From contig VWPU01005343.1 of the NCBI GenBank assembly GCA_013398955.1, forward strand, positions 481 through 64,480: a DNA stretch of 64,000 nt. Reading direction: 5' to 3'. A program made the position numbers and the translations under genes. The notes under the pieces were generated by a model, which was given only the letters and a program-made list of their open reading frames with translations, made no database searches and had not been told where the DNA came from. This stretch comes from Callaeas wilsoni (lineage: Eukaryota > Chordata > Aves > Passeriformes > Callaeidae). Below are positions 10,501-25,500 of this stretch, in pieces; positions within the stretch are counted from its first letter, which is position 1, and each line of letters starts with the position of its first letter.

Positions 10501-13500
10501 TGTTTGGATATGAAGCATCCTGAAAAATGGAGGGTTCGATGTCATGCAGGAAAAGCAGCTCCGATTCAATTTCCAAGGTGGCATCGGGCATGTGCAGAAC
10601 TGAGTCACTCTTGCTTCTCACAATGTTCACCTCAAGGAACTCCATGTTGAGGTCATGCTCCGACTGAACTTCATCATGGAACATGGAAGCTCCATACGGC
10701 TCTTCCTCACTAATTACATTCAGCCGATTCAGAGGGGGAAGACTGCCACTGAATTTGGCACTGGAAAGTGTGTCTCCTTCGTCATCGATCCTGTCCTGCT
10801 GAGGGTTGTATTGCTCTTCTTCAATGCTAAAAAGGTGGAGAGCAACGGAGACAGAGAAAATAATGGCTGCAAAGAAGAAAAGGACTTGTTCTTGAGATTT
10901 AAAAATGCTACCCAAGAAGGTCTGTGTCCAGTCCAGCCCTCCTAACATATAACCAATCGCTCCTCCAAGACCTGTGGAACATAAAAAAGTGAGAAGTGAG
11001 TTCAGGAAAAATCAATTCAGCCACAATCTGGTCTTCAGGAAAATTGAATAGCTGCCAAAAACATCTCAGCTAACTCCATACCAGCTGAAAACGCGTGGAT
11101 GTTCAGGGCCATGTCTTGTTCTTCACTGTCCACCACATCCAACAAGTAGGCCCGAATTGGCCCTTCGGTTGCATCGGCACAGAAATCCAACACCACAACC
11201 CCGAGCACTGTGAGAACTATTCCAATGGGCTGCTTGTCCGGGACATCACCAATAGCCAGACCTGGGGAGAAATGGGAGAGGAATCTTAGCATCTCATTCA
11301 AAAAGAGCAAACTCCTTGGAACAAGCTTAACACCTTAGGAGAGAGGTGGCCAACATGCTCACTGCAAACATTCCTTTATGGAGCAAAATGGCAATTTCAG
11401 CTCTTTGGTACAGCACCATGGAAGGTTTGGGACAAAGATTATGTTTTATGTTCCTAAGACTGACATTTATCAAAATGTTATTTCATAAAGCATCTCTTAA
11501 ACCTCTGGGAGCACTGGATATTATTTAGTATTCCTCCCATGTATTTTCCTTTTGGATGCTGAAGGCTGTTTTCATAAAAGACAGCCATGGTGGGAGAGGG
11601 GAGCATCCAAAATGACATTTCATCTGTCAGATACATCCACAGGTAACTGCACTGCTAGGAGCATTCCTGACACGATGCTTAATGTGCAGTAGTCACAGTA
11701 CACCAGGATAAAGTGAAATTTAACCCCTTCATCTCTCTCTTTTATTTTCTTAAACATTCCTATTTTCTAGATGGCTTTTCATAAGCAAAACTTTTAAGGA
11801 CGAAGCAACATGAGTGTATTTTGCATTGCAAAAAGCATCAGTCAGCTTTTGTTGACAGCACAGGATGAAGTGCTTTTTGTCTACAGAGTAGAAAGGCAGC
11901 ATTAGCGTAGAGCTGGATAATTTGTCATGAGATGAACTAGTGACAAAAGCACGAATTACTCGAATCACAGAGATTTAGAAGTTACACATGTGAGGCTGAT
12001 AAAACCATTAGTGCAACTGATTAAAATGTCTGTGGAAGGAGATGAACTGGCTAAGCCACCAAAAATCATCTAAATCTCAAGTGCTGATTCCTGCATATTG
12101 AATCCTCATTTATACCAAGCGCTTTGAAGGCTAAAGAAGTTTGTAAGTGTTCCACACTCAGCTGAACCCTACAGCAGAAAACACCAACAGTGCTTTAGAC
12201 CTGCTGGAAACCTGAACAGGGTAGAAGAGAGCAGGAGTTCGGTAAGGTGTTCTCCTGGGACATGGCTGTATCACGATTGGGATTAGCCAACCTCTGTGCT
12301 CCTGGCTCTCCTCCCTATGACTCCTACTGCCAGAGGCCATGTTATGAAAGAGGGTCTGATACAGCTTTTGCAGCATCTCCTGTTGTCCCAAATTGCAATT
12401 AGGATTGCAAGTAATTGGAGACTGAGGATAGGACAGCGAAGAAGAAAAATCGAAAATATTTTGTGCTGATTTATTAGAAGGCTTCAAAACAAGCCTATAA
12501 ACTGAATATGAGGTTTGCTTGCCAGTATCAATGGCTCCTAACTTAAACTACCGTATGGAACTGAGAGCTTCTTATCACTTAGAATCATGTAAGAGGGCTG
12601 CAGTCTAACATCCTGCAAACATCTGGAGGAAGAAAAATAAGTCTTAGAGACACAACAACTAAATGCAAGTGATGCCATAGGATAACAATTCAAATAAATA
12701 ATATTTATTGTTTGGGTAAATTAAAAAAGCATAAACTAAATGTCATCTATCTGCATAGTTTGTCCACCGCAGTTTGCAGAGAATTGAAGCCAATCATATG
12801 GCATTGCAGTCTGGCTTTAACAAGCTGAGCCAAGGTAACATTCCACTCATTTCCCTCAATTAGTAGACCTGACTCACAATAGAGCTGCATCTAACCCCAA
12901 AAAAGAGAGCCAAGAGGATGTTATTAGGTGCTAAGTTCCTTTCGTTTGCATCAGTCCAACCATTTTGTAAACATTTTCCCAAACGTACTTGCTGTCACCT
13001 CTCCTACAATAAATTTACAAAGAGATTGTAGATTAAATTCGTAGTAAACTATGTTCAGGGGAAACTATTTTTACCAGCCTTGATGGGGGCTCAGGAAAAA
13101 TTATTTTCCCACATAGTTTTTGATAAACAAATATTAACTGTGTTCTGGACTTTTTCAATACCAGGTCTAAGAAAAGCACAAGAAAAAGTGAAAAGATAAT
13201 TTTTGAAATAATGCTGGAAACAGGATGTGTTGCCAGATATGCATTAAAGGGAAAATGGATCACAACAGGAAACATTTCCCTGTGAACAGGTTGCTACAAT
13301 TTTCCCATGTCAAGGATCGACCAAATTTGTCTCAGAGACTGCAAACATTATGCTGGCAACCATTGTATTAATAACATTGTTACTAATACCAGTTACAGCT
13401 AGGATTGCACAATGCTCAGCATAGTGCTGTAACTTGTGCGTTCAAATAATAATAGGCAAGATGGACAGAGCTCAAGTGCAGGGTTGTGGAGATTTCCAAT

Positions 13501-16500
13501 GATTTTTAACATTAAATATGAGTTAAACCAACTGCAGAGCATTATCTTTACTTCCTATATTAAAATCTTAAAGGAGGTACATTAGCAGGGGACACATGTA
13601 AGGGATTTCCTTGTTATTTACCTATCACAGAGCCGTTAAGGAAAAGTGCAACTCCAAAGAGGACACCAATGCAGAGAGCAAGGATAAAAGGCCGCCGGCG
13701 GCCCCAGCTCAGCGTGCAGCGGTCACTGGCCGAACCTATGAGAGGAGTGAAGATCAAGCCCAGGATAGGGCTGAGGAACCAAGTGAGGCTGTAGTATTGT
13801 TCAGGAAGACCTAAAACAAAGACAAAAACGATGGAAAGGTTATGTGGTACACACCAATCATTTCACTCTATACATGAAATTTTGTTACAGCGCTGAAAAC
13901 GGTAAATTGAGCGTAATTTACCTACAGTCAATTCTCTCCCAAATTAAAAATTCACATAAGATTCCTTATCAATGGTTAAAAAAACAGCTAAGAAAGCACA
14001 GATCATTTGCCTTTCAAATAACCAGGCAATAAGAAGGTAATAATTAGAGTATTTCTGCTACTGAATCCTCTATCCATTCATGGAATATAAGCTCAAAGAC
14101 TTTGGGGTGCTTGGAAGCTGCCTGGCTGTTATATACACACAGGTTCCCTGCCCAACAAAGCTTTTAAGACTGAAAATTGAACATTATAGTGGTGCTGTTT
14201 TCATGTAAGACCACCCCCATAAAAGGGTTATTAAAGATTTAATGGACTGAGAGTGAAGGACAGAATTTGAATGTCCTAGGAAATGTCCCATTTCTAAGCA
14301 GAAAAATGTTTACTTACAAAAATGAACAACAGACAATAAAAACAACAATTAGCAATCATGTATCAGCTTAGATAAATCTAAGGTTTGCTCATCCCCAGTG
14401 TCTTTGCTTCTTTTAAGAACAGAGATGACTGTTTATAGGATCAGGTGGAAAAAAGTTAAAATTTACTACATAGCACTTATTGGAAAACAACAACTTGCTA
14501 GAAATAATAATTTCTAGAGAAGAAAGAGCTTCCAAGCTCTGCTCTCCACATCCCCAGCACGGAGCAGTGGCCTGCAGATGGCAGACTGGCCACAGCAGCA
14601 GCCATGCCGGCTCCTGTGGGACCTGCCTCCCGCTCGTTTATCAGCACCGGGCAGGTAACACTCTGAAATGGTTCTCAGAAAAGCGTTACAAACAAAACAA
14701 TCTATTTCTTGCAGTTCAACTGATGCCAAGACAGAAAAACTCAGCGTCTTTATCCCAGGAAGGAAAACCATTTATTATCCAAACCCATATATAGTGAGTG
14801 TGAGCAGCATTTGACCTTTGCTGGCGAGATCAACCCGTACCTTGTGCTCCCTGTTCAGCACACTGAAGCATCCATTACCAAGCAGGATTATACCAATCCC
14901 TGCCCAAAATAGCCTCTGATGCACATTTGGAAGTCTAATCTGCTGCTGTTTAAAGTAGCACCAAATCTTGACTAGCAACACTGACTTCTTCCTGAGACAG
15001 ATCAGATTTTCCCAAGAGTGTGGCACACTCTGTGGTGATACAGAGATTATATTATGGAAAATAAGCTATTTTTTGGCATAAATAACCAATTTCATCATCA
15101 GGATTCAAAATCCAGGTCCGAGGACAAGGTCTGTGTGATTTGACTCAACTTTGGCTAACGAACAAGCTAACAGTGACAGCTGCCCTGATGAGTTCAGAGT
15201 TATTGGAAGAGACCTGCCTCTGCTGAAACTTCTCAACCTGTGTTTTCAGACCAAACATGTCATCAACCTCTTACCACAGGGAATGGTGTCATGGTTCAGC
15301 CACCTTTCCTTGTTACAGGCAGCTGCAGGCCTGTACTTGAGGCAAATACTCCACATCAGTACTTACCACAGAACTGTTGACTCCTGCACAGGATTTAGAT
15401 CTTTAGGAAAGGGCTGTGTTTCTACAGGTGGCACCATGTTCACATCATGATTCAAATCACTACCTCCTGCTCAGCTTTTCCTATTATTTGGTGATGTCTT
15501 GGCTGACATGGAAATTTTAGCTGAGACAACTCTGGGTATGTTTGCATATTAGACCTAAAGCTCTTGTTCAAGAAGCCACGGGTGTCGGCACTGTCCCTCC
15601 AGACCCCAACATTTATTTGCACCATCCAGCTTCTCTTCATGAACACTATCCTCATCAAAGATGCTCGTTAGGAAGTCAGCAATTCAAGCACAAGCGCAAG
15701 GAAAACTTCCATCCCCCTGTGGTTTTAACACTCTCTTTAACTTCACCAGGTTCAACAGCTTCTCAAGGACACAAGCAGGTTCAGGCCTCTCACGTTTAAC
15801 TGCCACCTCACCTGCTCCAGGATGCTGACACTTATCAGTGCCTGAGGTGGCTTAAAAATTAATTAATGATGGGGAAGAGGAAACATTTGGTTCAAGGCAA
15901 GTGAAACTAAAGGCTGAGCATGATTCATTTAGGGCGAATGATTTTTCTGCAGGACACAGAAGAAGTGGCAATGTGTAAACGCTCATCCCATTTTGCTTGC
16001 AGAGCCATCCTGTTAAGCACCCAAGGTTGCTACTGTGTGAGGCCAAGTCCCTGCAGTCTGTTTCAGACACAGTGAGAAGTTGCAGCTTAACCACTATCAC
16101 GGATCTTTATTGCAGTGATCACCAACATCTGGAATAACTCGATGGCGTTTCACTGCACAAGGGCTGTGTGTTGAAAGCAGACATTTCTCTTCTGAATTAT
16201 GTTGTGACTCGCGAATTACGAGCTGGGATGTCTCAATTGAGCTCATCCATCAGTAAACACTTGGGAGACACTGGGAAGGTTTTGCAGTAAATCATATAGA
16301 GGCTTTAAATAAACACGGGGTGAAGGCTGGCAAGAGCTCTGTCATCAGCCTAACAAGCCTCATCACATCCTATGTGAATAAACAATCAAATGGACATATT
16401 TAAGTAAAATGGACACAATTAAGAGATTCTCTTTTAATGTTCCAACATCCATTGAGACAAACAATTTGTTTTAATGGAGACTGTGAGCAGAAACAACAAG

Positions 16501-19500
16501 GAAACACTGGTAGATCAGGGACAAGCAATAGGAGTGCATATCAGGGACACCAGGGCTTGGCACAGCTCACTGTCCCTCTGTCCTTGAGGCCACAACTTTG
16601 TCTCCAGTCTGCAATGACACTTCTCTGTGGTGTATACAGATCTTTTAAAAAAAAAAAAAAAAGTTCTGGAAACACACAAACCATTTGAAATGATGATTTG
16701 AAATTACTTCTGCAGAGAACTAAAAACTGTTTACAAATATTTCTCCTTCAACTGTAAAACCTGCACATTTCTAAACTGGACAGATGGGTATTTTTTATGC
16801 TTTATAGCCACAGCTAACTGTCATAAAAATGTCCTAAAATTATTAAAAAACATTCAGTACTTGACTTCAAGTACTTTCAAGATCAACTTTGCATGTAATA
16901 ACTCAAAATCAGATTAAAGTCTGGTTTGATTTTACAGGTCAGTAAAAGGAAGAAAAAAAGGTTTTTTACCCAGTCTTTGATACATGACTAAAATTAATGA
17001 GTTTTATCTTTCCATGTGTGAGTCAGAGGAGAGAGACTGAAAAGCTTTCTTGGGAAGAATTTATTTCTACTTATTGCAAAGGGTGATCTTCCTAATATCT
17101 AAGTATTATAAATAAAAGCCTTAATGTAAATATTTACAGTGAAAATGGCTTACTCTGCAGAAGACATGAATCTCAATGATTTCAGAACAGAGGCATGGAT
17201 GTAGCTTTTATGGAAGGGTAAAATGGACACTTGAAACCTCAAGAACATTATGTTTCAAGATTCTTCTTAGGAAAAAACAATTTGATTTTTTTTAACTACT
17301 CATTAGCAGCCAAAATATCTATCTTTAGAAAAAGAGGCTGTGATAAAAATCTATACAAGAATTAATAGCCCCATGCCAAGAAAAATGGAAGAATTTCTAA
17401 AAAGCTTTGAGTGCTCCTCCAAGTAAACAGGAAAGGGATAACTTTCAAGTGAAACATGAGCCATTCCCACAGATTGGGTAATGGCAGGAATCACTGACAT
17501 GAGCACAACCTGCTTTCTCTCTTGCTGGAGAAGCCATGCCATGGGACTGCTTCCATAAGCTAAGTGGCAGGGCCCTGATAAATTGCATTCCAAGAGTAAG
17601 CCAGAAGTTTATAAAATCATCATATGTGTTTTACATACAGTTATGCAGAATTCCAAGCTGTTACCATTTATTAAGTGACGTGTATGGCTTTACTGTAAGT
17701 ATGTAAACTGTGAGATTGTCACATTAGAATTTAGTTGGTTACTCAAGTGGAAAACAAGGGAGTGGGATTAGAGAAGACTCCTGGCAGGAAGTGGGTACAC
17801 ATGAAAACTAAATTAAAGCAGTAGAGGAAAAAATTAATCTGCTGTTGGGAGAATTCCCTCCTGAACCTGACAGACTCCTCACCTAAGCAATGCAGAGACA
17901 GACAGAGCAATTATTGTAGCAATAGGCAGGAAAGTGAGTTATCCACAGCTTCCTTTTGTATTTGCTTTCTAAATCTAAAAGTTGAGATGCGTAATTGATA
18001 AGCTCAGTCTGCCCAGTCAACCAAAACTCTGAAGGGTTCTGGTGCCCAGAAGAGCCTTCTCTCTCTGTACAGATTTAGGTGTCACCTCTGATGTCTGTGC
18101 ACTGTTTATGGGAAATCAGACTTTTGTAAAGCTCACAGCCAGGAGTTCTATCAGGAGTTTTCCAGGAAAGAGCTTTCTGAGGCACTGAGCAGACCTCCAC
18201 TGTCCCATGAAGTGAGACTTCGAAAGGTACCTCACAGATGCTCTTCCTAAAATTCACCCTTCATGCTGGCAGAGTCTGCAGGACTTTCATCATTTCAACA
18301 GTAGCTTGCCTTAGTGCTAGACATTTTCATACAAATGAGAATGTTCCAGACAGACAAGGAGAACTCCAACCCCAAAATACTTTTCTTCCCGTAGAAGAGG
18401 CTGCTCTGGTTTTAGTATCTTGAATGTCTGCATATATGATATGCATATTTAGGTTGGCGTGCGTGATTTGGCAGGAGAAGCAAAAAAAAATAAGACTGAA
18501 AATTGAAATACTTAAAGAAATTGTGTGTGTGTGTATGTGTGTGTGTGTTTAAACAACAGAGAACCTGTAAGTCTTCCAGAGGTTTTCTGCCTCACAAGAA
18601 TGAGCTCCAATAATGAAACTTTATAAAAATTCTGTCTGCAAGTGCGTTAGAAAGTTGAGGAAGTTAATTACATCTCCTAATGGTTCCTTTCTCTGTGTAT
18701 GTATGCTGCTAAACCTACAGAATGTCACAATTTTATGCAATATTTTAAAATGGGAAGACAGTTCAGAAGGCAGCTGAGACAGGAAAGACAACAAAAGCAG
18801 AAATGTAGAGACAGAGAGAATGTTTTGACACCAAGAAGTTCCTTCTGAGACCCCCATTCAGTGGCAAGGACTCAGCTGGGGGGGTGTATTTTAAATAAAC
18901 TTGGCTCTGGTTACGTGCTGGGCCAGCAGTCCTGCAGCATCCAGTCTCTGACGTGCACAACAGATGCACGGATACTGGCTTGGACTGGATTTCAAGGCAG
19001 CACAGCCATGAGATTGTCATCCATGTGACAGCCTTTCCACAACCTCTTACAGCCAAAAGTGAAATGTCCCAACTGCTGAGAGCTGCTGCACCCCCCTAGA
19101 ACAGGCTACGGCTCGGCTGAGACTGATTTTGTATGGCCAAGAGTGGTTCCACGCAGCACATGCCTTTACCAAAGGCTGCTGAGACTCACATGCAGACTCA
19201 AAGGCCAAAGCAGCTGCATCCCATTACCAATTTAATGCTGTTCCTTTATTTTGTCTGTAATTTTCCACCTCCACACTTGCCTTGCCAGGTAGCAGCTCTT
19301 ACAGCAAACTGCCATCCGCCAACTTGGAAAAGCAGCCTGGTGGCCTCATGGGGGAGGAATAATAACTGGAGGATTATTATTTAGCCTTTTACTGACAGCT
19401 AGTCTGAGGAAACACCGAGGAGGAAGAAAACATATTGGACAAACAAGGTTAGTACTTGTGGCGTGAACTGAATGTGGAGCAGGTCACAAGGCAGACTCAG

Positions 19501-22500
19501 AAGTCTCATGGAAATCAGTGAGAAAAAGGGCAAAACACAACAACAGCTTCTGTTAGGAGCGACGACTGCCACTGAGACCCTTGTAATATGGTATTTCCCA
19601 GCCAGCTACAAACAAACAGGACACTGGCTTCTAGTAAATAAGGGTTTGTTTTTTCCCAGACAAAAAAAGTGCCCAACAATAGTGGGACCAGCACTGCTCA
19701 CGGTTCACAGGAAATGCTCACTGTGTCACCATCAGTCTAAGGGCTGCGTGAGGTCACGAGTTACATGGAAGAAAGATTAAGTCACATGCAGCAGTTTCTA
19801 TTCAAAACCTCTTTTTGATAAGTTCTATTGGGGGAAAAATAGTTCTTTATAAGCTTAACAATAAGATCTGATATGGGAATAGGATGCTAAGGTCCTATTT
19901 TCATTTGTTAGAAATCATCACCTAGAGACTTGTTTATACACTTTAAATAAACACCATACAAATTTATGAACGAACACAAGAAGCTGTCATGCCCTGCAAA
20001 TGCTTTCTATTCCACAATTTCATCCTTGTATAAAATACTGTGTGCTGCTAAAAATATTTCACATTGATCTGTTTAAAACTGCATTGCTTATACAAGCTGC
20101 TTTGTTTAGACTGTGTTTTTCAAGAGTGTAGCAAGCAGAACCAATGCTTGTCAAAAAGCTGTGATAAAGTTCGAACTCTGGTATCTGTTTTTCATCTTAT
20201 ATATCAAAATTGTAGGAACCACTGCAAACTCAAGCAGTTTAGCTTTAGAGGATCTATACGGGGAGTAGGGGTTTCAGAATAATTTCGGAAATTCAGCCAA
20301 ATATCCATTCCCTTCTATTTAAAATAAAAATACAGACTTGTCACACATTTGTGTCTGCCAGAGAAACTGCAAATAAGGTGCAAAGCCTGTTTTGACAACT
20401 GCATCACCACGAAACTTTGACCATACATTCTTTGCTTCTTGCTATCTCCCCTCAGATTTTAGGACTTTAATGGCTTAGAGTGGGACCCTGAGCTGCCAAA
20501 GAAAGCATATCTGAGCCAACACATGTTGAACCAATGCACTGAAATAGGCCTGACTGGTGGTCTGAGCACTACTGAGGTACAGTAAGCACTTGTACATAGA
20601 GTTTGTTGTACCCGTGAGAAACCACATTCTAACTTCTGGATTGAAATAGGAACTCTGACCGATAGGGACGGGCTACAAAAAAGCACAATAATTTGTCATG
20701 GTGCCATTACCATGATTTGAGCAGTGACAGTACAAGCTTTTAAAAAGGAAATAATTTTAAGTACTTCTTGAAATCAGAGTCTGGTAGCACATGAAACGAG
20801 ACAGACTCTAATTTGCACCCCTAATGTGACAATATCTTACAGCTGCTGGGGTGAGAAGAAATGAAGCCTATCCTGGACTTGATTTTTAGGCGAAAATTTT
20901 GCTTTTCATTCAATGACTCCTGCCCAGCCTGTATAAGGCACTTGCTCAAGCCAAGTGCTTGCTCAGAAGCCACCTGGAAGAAGCAGCAAACAGCACAACA
21001 ACACTGGATAAAAACTGACCAATACTTGTGATCACAGGGCTCAATTTAGTTGCAAGAGTGCAGGTGGAAGAACTCAGAACAAAACTGAGATTTTTTCATT
21101 GCTGCTTAGCTTCCTACATTAAAATGATTGCCCAGCAAGCAGTCAGGCATCTTTATTCGCTCAGTGTCTCAGGAACAACCTACTGCATAAACAGCATCTC
21201 AAAACTGTAGCTTCAATCTTCCCAATGGTAAAATTCACATCCTGAAATTCCTCTTGTGCCTGTCGAATCAGAGCTCTTGTGCTTAGCCTGCAACATTCAC
21301 AAGCTGTCAGCACATTATCCCCATCTCACAGGCAGGAGTACGTGCGCTCTGCAAGCTGAACACTCTGCTGGAACACAAACATCACCCACTTGCAAGAAGT
21401 CTCTCCCTCATCCTCCTCCTGGTTAGCTCTTGTCAGCAGAAATGGCTGCACCAGGGCTGGATGCCCAGCTCTCAGCTCACTCAGCTGCTGTTATTGCTCT
21501 GGACGATATACAGGGCTGCCTCCTCTGTGCAAGTAAGGAATTTTCTGTGGGACACAAGACTGGAGGGATAAAGCACAATTTCTCCATTGGACGGGGTTAT
21601 GGACATTGAGGGAAGTGATAATCAAGAGAACAAATAATTAATAGGAATATTGCAGAGACATAAAAAACATGGTACTGCTAAAACCTGACATCCAAGGGCA
21701 AAAAGCAGAAAATTCCTTCCAACACTACGAGCAGAAGTCAGCTGCAGCCACCCTGGAACGGTCGGGAAAAACCCAGAGGACCAGAGACACTTTGCAGGGG
21801 AGAGGGCTGGAGCGCTGTCTGTCTTCCAGGGCAGGGACCTGCCTCCTGCATTGCTGTGACATTCAAACCTTCTACAGCACATTCAGGCCTCTAAAATGCA
21901 CCCCCATTTCTCCTTTAGTCACTCCTTTATCATAAGGACAGGATTTTAGACAAAATCTGCATCTACATGAGAGACACAGGAACAAATAATTAATAGGAAG
22001 ATTAAAATGATGACATTAGGTTAGAGACATAGGAAAACTGCCTAACATTTCCTCAGAACTTGTATTTCAAATTTTAGATTTTCTTAGGAGCTGGATGCAA
22101 ACAAGTCAACACTGTTACAGCAGAAATAACTTCCAAAAATTTGGAAACTCTTTCACACCATGTCTGCATCTAGACTAGAGACACCCATTTTGAAAGATCA
22201 GCTAAACTGGTAATAAAACAAAGCCCTTGCTCTTCAACAGTTTCAGTACAGAAATATTGGTGTGGTGTTTCACATAGAGAGTTCTGAAGGTGTTTTTAAG
22301 CTGCAGAAGAGTAATATCTCCTTCTGGCAAAGCTATTCTGCCTTTTGAAATTCCCCACGCAACAGCACGCCAGCAGCAACCATGGTGGGTTAAATAACAC
22401 TTCTGGAAAACGGAATTAAGGAAATAAGTGACAGGCCTCTTAAAGGATTTCATCATCCAGCTCTCCCATTTTCTGTCTCTGCTCAATTATTGCTTCTCAA

Positions 22501-25500
22501 CCTCCTACAACTCCTACAACTGTCCTCCCCTTCTCATATTTGGCAACTGTGGGAGTTGTCAGTGTTTCATTAAGCTCTGCTGCTGCACGGCTGTTCTGCC
22601 AAAGTTGTAGAAAGGTTTATGTGACTTTCCTGACAATTTCTGGTTTATAACCCAGTTTTATGGTGCTGTGTCAGGAAAGAGAAGCGTATGCTAAGAGAAG
22701 TGAGCCAAAGGTACGTGTGGAAGGGGGAGAAGGGAAGCAAAGTCCTGGGAACAGCTGAGGTTCGAGGCATCAGAGAGAACATATGCACTGATCTGCAGGC
22801 AGGCAAATGTGATTTTCCTTTTAGCATGATCACAAATTCTGTCAAGCAAAGCTTTTAAAGCTTCCATTTTTTATTTTAAGGTTTCTAACCCTCCTACTAA
22901 CCTAATTCCACAGGGGTAACCTATGGTAATTCAGGTAGAAGACTATTTCTAGCTTACTGCCTTTATAACAATCCAATTTTCTACTTCCTTATCCAACATT
23001 GACATATATGTCTATTACTTGATTTATTTGCTACTTCTGCTGCTGCTGAGGAGGAGGAATCAAAAGCAACGCATATGACCTGCCCTACTCAAGGAAAGGC
23101 CAAAGAATCAACTACTGTTGTAGATTTTTTTTACTACACCTGATTAGCAATTCCTATAGGTTCCACTGAATTATATCCTTATCAAACCCATGGTATTTAT
23201 TTTTGCCAGGGTACAGTGTAAAGTGCCAGCTTTACTTAAGATAGAAGCTGAACCTTTTAGCTCAAACACTGAGAATGCCAAACAAGCTTTCCCCATGCTG
23301 CAGCAGGAAAATAAGCTGCAGAGAGAGCAAGGAAACACAACATTGCTAAGGGCTCCCATCTACTGCTGAAGCTGATTCACTCAAGTTTTCTAGATTATCT
23401 GAGCCGTCCTTTTTGGCTCTTGGGAAACTTGTTTGTAACTTTTCTTGCTCTCTCAGTTATTAACCAATATTTAGAAATATATCACTTTGACACTAATAAG
23501 AAATTTGCATCACAGCATTTAATGAGCTGAAATGGAATACAGATTAAATCTGATGCAACTTCCAGTGTGCTGAACCAGCACTAATAAAAAAAAATTCTTT
23601 TTAACCACCACTGTAAAGCAGTTTTAAGGGTATAACAGAGGTGTTTACATCAAGTAAGAAACCAAAAACTCTCTTCACTGTTCTAGAAAAAACCAGGTTG
23701 TGTTCTGTATCATAGAACCACTCAAGGCTGACTTCACAATGTCAGGGTATTTATTCCCAGCCTGTCTCCTGTTGCTGGCCAGTTAAGCAAGCTGCAGACA
23801 CAGGACTCGAAGGTCACAAACACAACATCAGCATCCATTTCCCATCACTCCTAAGTGTCCAAATGTATGCAGGCTTGTGTATGAATGCAGCAATCAATAA
23901 GCTGTTTCACCACACTGATCCTTCCCTCGCCCTTATGGGATGTAATTAAAAGGCATCAGCCGTACGTGATGCCCCACTTGGGCTCCGCGCATTACGTAAC
24001 GCTGCAGCACTTCCCGCTCCTCTGGCTGCAAGATTACACATCAATTACTGTGACATGTGTTGCCTGAAGAGATGCAGCATCCCAGTTTATCCAAAGCTCA
24101 ATAGAGTTTTTCGTCACTGCTTCTAGAATATTGACGAATTTATAAACAAAGGACTTTGGCTCAAATTCCTCGAAAATTCCCAAACCCAAGAGGTTCTTAT
24201 ACATATGACAGCAAATCTTTCAGCAACCTGTTCCATTAATCAACACTGGAGCTTTTGTTGCAGTGATTAACACATTAATACCCTGGAATATGACCATCCA
24301 CTTACATGGCTGAGTCAAATCCCAACCAAAAACTTGTGTTAACCCCTAGTTTTAAGTTCAAGTAGAGTCACACCTGAACTGTTAACTCTGGGTATTCAAC
24401 CCAGATTGAAGCAACCCTCCCACCTCCTAAAAAAGTCAGGTCAATGAACAGCTTTTCACTTTAAGAACAAGTTTTTAATTAAAATAATTCTGGCTTAAGG
24501 GCGACCTATTCAATATGGGGCTGCCCAGCAGTGCCATGAGGCAGCAGTAGGTGCAGCCCAAACTCTCCTTGCTCTGGTCCTGTTGTGCTCTGCAAGGCAA
24601 GGAGTTTGTGCCCAAAGGAAGCTTTGAGTACCATTCCACACTGCTCTACCCAGACCTCAAGGGTAGGTGAAAAGTCTGATTGACATAATTAAGCAAAGGC
24701 AAGATGAACAGCGGGGCTAGGACATCCCAAATGTTCTGGGACTTGCTCATGGTCAAGATTTTCAAACCACCATTAGAGCAAACACTAGGCTAGAAGGCAT
24801 CACCAAGACATTAATTCCCATTCACTGCAGCAGAAGTTTCCCCCTGATGTGTCCGTTCCACCCCACCAACTCCCAAGCCCTAGGGAATCATAAAGGATCT
24901 GGTTCACCCTGCCAGACAAATGATTGGCATATACATAGTCCAGCATGGCATCTGCTCAGTGTATCCAGGAACAGAACTTGAAAAAGAAAGGCAAGCAGAT
25001 TTGACGGTAGCCAAAAAAGTATTTTTTTGTTGAGCAGGCAGCCAGACTGAGTCCGGTCAGCACAATATTTGCGCCCTTGAATTGCTAGCAGTAAAGAAAA
25101 CAGTTAATTTCCAGCCTCAAGAGTAAAATGCGAGGAGCTTGTCTCCACACATTGATAAAAATCATTCTCTCCTTCCCCAGTTTTTAGACTTTACTACATG
25201 CTTGGAAGTCACATGAAAACAGTGACTTAAGGAGGTGGTTTTTGGCCTGTGTACTCCTGCATACACCATCTGAGAACCTTGTTCTTCCTGGGGATTAGTG
25301 ACCAGACAGTTGATCTTTACATTTCAGCTGGGATCACATTTTCATAGTCCTTCTAAGAGTCAGAAGGTGGTGCAAGCAGCTCCTTCTATAATTACCCTAG
25401 TTGACCCAACAGAAAAAAACAGAATACCTAATAAACATTATAGCTACCCAATACACACTTCATATTCCAAAAGCCATTTTCCCCTAAAACTGCCAGAAGG

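Noticed and set aside
23706..23740. ATCATAGAACCACTCAAGG as a CR1 tail
   Set aside because: Only the first bases resemble CR1; the rest diverges, so the match is not secure.
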